64,000 nucleotides of DNA from Nitrospira defluvii (GTDB lineage Bacteria > Nitrospirota > Nitrospiria > Nitrospirales > Nitrospiraceae). A program made the position numbers and the translations under genes. Each line of letters starts with the position of its first letter. The first letter of the stretch is position 1. The stretch lies in contig WYAX01000016.1 of NCBI GenBank assembly GCA_011525625.1, positions 124,001 to 188,000 on the forward strand, given 5' to 3'. Under the pieces are notes generated by a model. That model did no database searches, was not told where the DNA came from, and worked only from the letters and a program-made list of their open reading frames with translations. Of this stretch, positions 59,908 to 64,000 are shown piece by piece.

Positions 59908-60049
59908 GGGCCCTGCCCGCGGATCTCTTTGCTCTCAGAAATAATTCTGAGTTACAGGTTCGTGCTTGCGGTGAGCGGGCAGGGTAGAGAAACAGTGTTT
60001 GGTGCGCCATCGTCCGCGCGGCGTATCATCTGTCGGCATGTATCAACAC

Positions 60050-60150
60050 AACCTGCCGGATGCGCAACAGGTCGTCCAGCAAGGTCGCAAGGAGGTGGGG
60101 GCGCGAATAAGGCAGTGTCTTGCGAGAACGCCGTCGGCGGACCTCGTCTG
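60050..60150. repeat. Degenerate intergenic repeat, copy 3
   Basis: Contains CCGGATGCGCAA near the left and GAGAACGCCGTCGGCGGAC (60124-60142), the internal signature of the repeats at 9038-9288 and 20104-20252, but the terminal CTTTTTCCGCATCCTGC is lost. It lies between araC and the ZIP gene. Confidence 0.4.
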
Positions 60151-60186
60151 TGCCTGATGGGGAAGCGCGGAAGGACGTGACAGGAG

Positions 60187-60936
60187 TCAGGAGCGATGAC
60201 CGGTGACAAGCGTCAGCAACATGGCTGTGGTGAACATCAGCACGATGCCGACCCAAGCGCCCCAGGCGAGAGGAACCTTGCGAGAGCCACTGCCGGCCAG
60301 CGCCACGAGGGTGAAGACGACGTAGAGCAGTGAGCCTGCGGCTAAGGCATACCATACGAGGGAAAAGGAGGGGGAGAGGGTGAGGCTGCTGAGCAGAGTC
60401 CCAAGACAGGTCGGTACGCCAACGACCACTCCAAGCAGCAGTGCATCCCGAAAGGAGAGCGTGGCCTTACCGGCTGCCCCGATGATGCCGAACCCCTCAG
60501 TGCCGTTATGGAGCGCAAAGCCGATGATGAGCAACCAGCTGAGTGCCCAGGCTCCGCTGGAATAACTTGCACCAATGGCCAGGCCCTCCCCGAGATTGTG
60601 CAGTCCCATGCCGGCGGCGACGACATACGGAAGCGCAGTGGCGCGGTCGCCACGCCCACGTTTCAGTTGTTGTTCCTCCAGCAAGGCCAAACCAACAAAG
60701 CTCAGAAGCAGGCTGCCTAGGAACAACATCCATGACCAGGGATCCCGGGCACCGGTTAATTCGATCGATTCGTGCATCAGGTCGAAAAATAAATAGACGA
60801 GGACTCCGGTGGCCAAACCGATGAGCTTCGTTTCCCAGGCGCGAGGCAAGGACCGCCGAAGCCACATGGCCACGGCGATGCCGAGGTAGACGGGGACCAC
60901 ACCCGCGAGAATGCCTAGACCGATGAGTTCCAGCAT
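60187..60936 (-). CDS. ZIP-family divalent metal transporter
   Basis: 249 aa, about seven to eight membrane helices. The metal-binding helices are seen as HNLGEGLAIGA (about 121) and HNGTEGFGI (about 150), the paired ZIP motifs with His, Asn, Glu and Gly. A charged loop (LEEQQLKRGRGDRATAL) lies between helices 3 and 4. It imports zinc, iron or manganese across the inner membrane; the metal cannot be told from sequence. Upstream (60968-60985) is a GGAATGTTC stretch resembling the fecI-upstream motif. Confidence 0.87.
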   Translation of the reverse strand: MLELIGLGILAGVVPVYLGIAVAMWLRRSLPRAWETKLIGLATGVLVYLFFDLMHESIELTGARDPWSWMLFLGSLLLSFVGLALLEEQQLKRGRGDRATALPYVVAAGMGLHNLGEGLAIGASYSSGAWALSWLLIIGFALHNGTEGFGIIGAAGKATLSFRDALLLGVVVGVPTCLGTLLSSLTLSPSFSLVWYALAAGSLLYVVFTLVALAGSGSRKVPLAWGAWVGIVLMFTTAMLLTLVTGHRS

Positions 60937-61108
60937 GGGCGCACTCTACACTCCCTGTTCGAAGCAGTGGAATGTTCAATGACCGGAACATCGTTCAAAA
61001 AGAGGTCTGGTTGCCCGGCCGTGAAGTTTCAGGTTCGAGCCGTGGCGAACATCCGATCGAGCGTTCCATGTAATGGTGCGCAGCACCAGAGCGCTCCTCA
61101 TGCACGCT

Positions 61109-61138
61109 TTGACTCGAAAAAAAATCGCATGGTATAGT
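61109..61138 (+). promoter_or_regulatory. Sigma-70-type promoter of the proA-like gene
   Basis: TTGACT (61109-61114), 18 bases including an A-run, TATAGT (61133-61138), about 110 bp before the ATG at 61248. It is a near-consensus housekeeping promoter, unlike the array promoters. Confidence 0.6.
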
Positions 61139-61247
61139 CCGTCGCGAAACACAACGTGTTGCCGTGATGCCGGTGCTGTGCCGATGTCTCTACCCGATGC
61201 TGACACACCGGATTGCCACTTAACTGTCTCACCACCCTGGGGTCACA

Positions 61248-62612
61248 ATGGTTGAAGTTCCAGTTAAACTTTACCTTGATAAAGTATTGAAGACGGCTCG
61301 TGAGGCGGTCCGCCAGACGTCGTTGCTGGCAGGGCCGGTCCGCGAGAAAGCCCTACGGGCCATGGCGGCGGCGATTGCGGAGAAGGAAGAAGCGATCCTT
61401 GCTGCGAATGAGACGGATGTGGACGCGGTCGGTAAGTCCATGACGGGATACGAGAACCGGGAACGGGTGCGGGATGCCGTGGCGAGAATTCGCATGACGG
61501 CAGACGACGTGAAGGCATTGGTGGATCGATTGCATCGCATCGCCGACTTGCCGGACCCGCTCGGCGAGGTCTTGGGGCGCCATGACGAACCGAATGGATT
61601 GCAGGTCGGTCGGGTGCGCGTGCCGATCGGGCTCATCGGCATCGTTTCCGAGTTGTCACCGTTGGAAACCATCGAGGCCGTGGCACTCTGTTTGAAGTCG
61701 GGGAATGTTTGTGTGTTCCGCGGGTCGCCGGATTGGACGCACACGCAGGAGATCATCGCCGCTGCGCTGACCGCAGCCATGACGGAGGCGGGGATTCCCC
61801 GGGGTGCCTGCACGATCATCGATCGACCGGAGAAGGAAGCGGCGCTGGAGTTGATCAAGTCCGGCAAGGCGTTGGATGCGATTATTCCGCGCGGCGGTGC
61901 CGGGTTGCGCAAGGTGGTGCAGGAACAGGCGAGAGTGCCGATTCTCTGTCATGACGGCGGGATCACCCACGTCTACATCGACGATGATGTCGAAATTCCC
62001 CTGGCGCAAAATATCGTCGTTAATTCGAAGGTGCAAAATCCCTCGGCGCCCAACTCGCTGGATACGCTGCTGGTCCATCAGGGGATCGCCCGTCCGCTGT
62101 TGTCGGCCCTGATTCTTCGGTTGTTGGATGAGTTCAAGATCGATATCTACGGCTGCCCGAAAACGGTGTCGCTCATGGGGCAGATGTTGATGACCGGGCA
62201 TAAGGCGGTCAAGCCGGCACAGGAGCCCGATTGGCGCAAACAGTTCCAGGGACCGACCATGGCCATCAAGATGGTGCCCGGGTTCGACGATGCCCTCGCG
62301 CATATCGCACAACATGGTCCGAGTCATACCTGTGTCATCGTCACCAAATCGTACGAGTCCGCGATGCGCTTCACCCGGGAGGTCGATGCGGGTTCCGTCC
62401 TGGTCAATGCGTCCTCGCGGCTGAATGCCGGCGACAGCTTGGGGTTCGGCGCGGATATCGGACTCAGTGCCGCCCGTCATCATGCGCGTGGACCGATCGG
62501 TCTCAACCAACTCACCTGCGAGAAATATGTGGTATTCGGCAGCGGGCAACTCCGGCATCCGCATCCGGTGCCCCTGGCGTACGAAGATGCCATCATGCTG
62601 AAACGGCCGTGA
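61248..62612 (+). CDS. proA: ProA-like (gamma-glutamyl phosphate reductase family) protein lacking the catalytic Cys
   Basis: 454 aa, aldehyde-dehydrogenase fold. It follows ProA closely: AREAVRQTSLLAGPVREKAL, IGLIGIVSELSPLETIEAVA, LCLKSGNVCVFRGSPDW, IIPRGGAGLRKVVQEQ and ITHVYIDDDVEIPLAQN. At the active site, however, QNPSAPNSLDTLLV stands where ProA has a Cys (E. coli TQRPSTCNTVETLLV); the position is Pro268 here (codon 62049-62051). The usual ESRP of ProA is also ELSP. Without the thiol, hydride transfer through a thio-acyl intermediate is not expected, so it is either an inactive paralogue with another role or uses a different mechanism. A second, normal proA may exist elsewhere. Confidence 0.82.
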   Translation: MVEVPVKLYLDKVLKTAREAVRQTSLLAGPVREKALRAMAAAIAEKEEAILAANETDVDAVGKSMTGYENRERVRDAVARIRMTADDVKALVDRLHRIADLPDPLGEVLGRHDEPNGLQVGRVRVPIGLIGIVSELSPLETIEAVALCLKSGNVCVFRGSPDWTHTQEIIAAALTAAMTEAGIPRGACTIIDRPEKEAALELIKSGKALDAIIPRGGAGLRKVVQEQARVPILCHDGGITHVYIDDDVEIPLAQNIVVNSKVQNPSAPNSLDTLLVHQGIARPLLSALILRLLDEFKIDIYGCPKTVSLMGQMLMTGHKAVKPAQEPDWRKQFQGPTMAIKMVPGFDDALAHIAQHGPSHTCVIVTKSYESAMRFTREVDAGSVLVNASSRLNAGDSLGFGADIGLSAARHHARGPIGLNQLTCEKYVVFGSGQLRHPHPVPLAYEDAIMLKRP

Positions 62613-62650
62613 GGCGTGACTCGTGACGCGCGTCTCGCGAAGAGGACCCC

Positions 62651-63841
62651 GTGCCTGGCGACTCGACTGACGAGATACGCACGTCGCTGGAGCAACACCT
62701 CAAGACCTGGGGCCTCCGTCGTTTCACCTCCGACCGCGACTACTTCGCCTGGCAACAACGCACGTTCAGTCGGAACGACCTCGACGCGCTCCACCGTGCC
62801 GTTGAAACCAGACGGCAGGGCGGCAGCGCCGCCGACCGGGCCTTTTACGATCTGACGGCTCACCCGTCCCTCATCCCCGCACTCTATAGCCAGCGCTACG
62901 AGTATTACCTCGAGGTCGGGTCGCGAATCTCGGCGGTGCTCGACCCGGACCAGCCGATTCTCGATGTCGGCTGCGGTATCGGCATCCTGACCATGTTCTA
63001 TGCGATGCAGCATCCGACCTGCCGGGTTATCGGGATCGACCGGTCGAGCGCCTCGATCGACCAAGCCCGCCGACGCGCCAAAGAATGGGGATTGGACAAC
63101 GTGCGGTTCGAATGCTGCGATCTTGAGAAAGACGCCCTTCCGGAGCGGTACCCGGTAGTCATCGCAACCCATGTGCTGTTCCAATCCGAAGGAGACCTTG
63201 GGCTGCCGAGCCGGTCATGGGCGACGTTCGATCGGGCGCGCGATCCGCTCACACAACAGGCATTCGAGGCGCGAACGGGGATCGGACCTCGCGTGGATCG
63301 GCTGTCTGCGGCACTGGCTCCCGGCGCCCGGGCGATCCTGTTCGAGAAAGCGCGATTGCTGTCCCGCCGCATTCCGTTTCAACGCGCCCTGGCAGCCCGA
63401 GGGTTGTGTCCCACGCTCAGGCCGGAGCCGATTCGTTATGCCTCGGTGGAAGAGATCACGGAGGACGGTCCGCTGTACATCCTCTCGCGAGGACCGGCGT
63501 CATCCCTCTGGGACGAGCAGCCTGAGCCGGATGAAGGGGCTCGACTGGATCTGTCCGCGATCATGCAGGCCCGCGGCACCGACGAGGCTCCGCTGTATGA
63601 GAACCATTGGCCCTCGGCTCAGGAGGCATGGGCGCAGTTGCCGGCGCGGCAGGTTGTGCGTGAAGCGACCAGGGATGAGGCCGACGGCCGGCAACTGCAC
63701 GTTGAGCAGGGCCTGAGCGGAGATCTGGGGTATCTGTATGTCGCCAATACCTTCGATCAGCGCCAGTTAGTCGTCGTGGACACAGCCCGGCAAGCGATGC
63801 TGGAGCAGTATTACCGGGAGATCGTTGGTGCCGATTCGTGA
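62651..63841 (+). CDS. Class I SAM-dependent methyltransferase
   Basis: 396 aa from a GTG start at 62651, 38 bp after the proA-like gene. A Rossmann-type SAM site (ILDVGCGIGILTMFYAM, about 98-114) is followed by an acidic residue after strand 2 (VIGIDRSSASIDQARRR) and the NVRFECCDLEKDALPERY segment. About 100 residues precede it and 200 follow, with no recognised extra domain. Substrate unknown. It probably shares a transcript with the proA-like gene. Confidence 0.8.
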   Translation: MPGDSTDEIRTSLEQHLKTWGLRRFTSDRDYFAWQQRTFSRNDLDALHRAVETRRQGGSAADRAFYDLTAHPSLIPALYSQRYEYYLEVGSRISAVLDPDQPILDVGCGIGILTMFYAMQHPTCRVIGIDRSSASIDQARRRAKEWGLDNVRFECCDLEKDALPERYPVVIATHVLFQSEGDLGLPSRSWATFDRARDPLTQQAFEARTGIGPRVDRLSAALAPGARAILFEKARLLSRRIPFQRALAARGLCPTLRPEPIRYASVEEITEDGPLYILSRGPASSLWDEQPEPDEGARLDLSAIMQARGTDEAPLYENHWPSAQEAWAQLPARQVVREATRDEADGRQLHVEQGLSGDLGYLYVANTFDQRQLVVVDTARQAMLEQYYREIVGADS

Positions 63842-63914
63842 GGGGGGAGCCGGAGCCGGCGAAGTCGGCGGCGGCATGGACAGGGGAGGCGAAAGCGGAG
63901 ATAATGCCCGCCCG

Positions 63915-64000
63915 ATGACACAGACGCATACATCACCTCCACGGCCGGCCCTTGAAGTCGTCGGCTTGATTCCCGCCGCGGGCCAAGCCAAACGGTTGCA
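63915..64000 (+). CDS. Sugar nucleotidyltransferase, 5' part only
   Basis: The first 28 codons are inside the window: after a short polar lead comes LEVVGLIPAAGQAKRL, the nucleotide-binding start of glucose-1-phosphate thymidylyl/uridylyltransferase-type enzymes. The gene is cut by the window end, so nothing beyond the family can be said. Confidence 0.6.
   Translation, partial: MTQTHTSPPRPALEVVGLIPAAGQAKRL

Overview
This GC-rich window is dominated by iron-uptake signalling genes and suggests a Gram-negative chemolithoautotroph of the Nitrospira type. That assignment is inferred from overall gene style and from recurring intergenic repeats; no taxonomic marker is present. From about 1.3 to 58.5 kb the minus strand carries ten complete fecI-fecR-fecA cassettes (ECF sigma factor, membrane anti-sigma regulator, TonB-dependent receptor with an N-terminal signalling domain). 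All ten point the same way and run sigma, then FecR, then receptor. They are labelled A to J from left to right. Two degenerate receptor 3' ends and one truncated plug remain as relics.

Layout: 0-1.3 kb holds a broken M48 peptidase gene and a receptor relic. Cassette A lies at 1.3-5.7 kb, a second receptor relic at 5.9-6.2 kb, cassette B at 6.4-10.9 kb and a PepSY membrane protein at 11.0-12.3 kb. Cassettes C and D follow at 12.7-21.9 kb, then a plus-strand lipoprotein at 22.1 kb. Cassette E with a downstream PepSY protein and a small membrane protein occupies 22.9-28.5 kb, and cassette F 28.6-33.0 kb. Accessory genes (two small Cys-rich proteins, an exported CbiX-like protein, a small membrane protein, a PPOX flavoprotein, PepSY) sit at 33.0-37.7 kb behind cassette G (37.7-41.9 kb). 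A truncated lipoprotein plug and cassette H lie at 42.0-47.0 kb, a divergent fur-family gene and a PepSY protein at 47.2-48.9 kb, cassette I at 49.1-53.6 kb, a tiny Com-like zinc-finger gene at 53.8 kb and cassette J at 54.1-58.5 kb. Cassette J is led by an araC-tonB pair. The right edge leaves the array: a ZIP metal transporter, a proA-like gene lacking the catalytic cysteine, a methyltransferase and the start of a nucleotidyltransferase gene.

How the genes work together (established for the Fec family, inferred here): each receptor binds a ferric chelate outside the cell. Its N-terminal STN domain contacts the periplasmic end of its FecR, which frees the cognate FecI to transcribe the receptor gene. 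TonB (58.5 kb) energises the receptors. The PepSY proteins and the PPOX flavoprotein are good candidates for releasing iron by reduction. Fur and a candidate Fur-controlled small RNA ahead of araC-tonB would set the iron threshold. There is no siderophore biosynthesis gene and no inner-membrane siderophore ABC transporter in the window, so the locus looks built to capture chelators made by others.

Receptors fall into groups by their C-terminal residues and plug motifs: A, E and G (end EYY or EFY, CX4C in the plug); B, C and D (end RW); H with both receptor-tail relics (ATVGLRF-type end); and the outliers F, I (FecA-like) and J. Receptor promoters share sequence elements that may be the sites of the FecI-type sigma factors.
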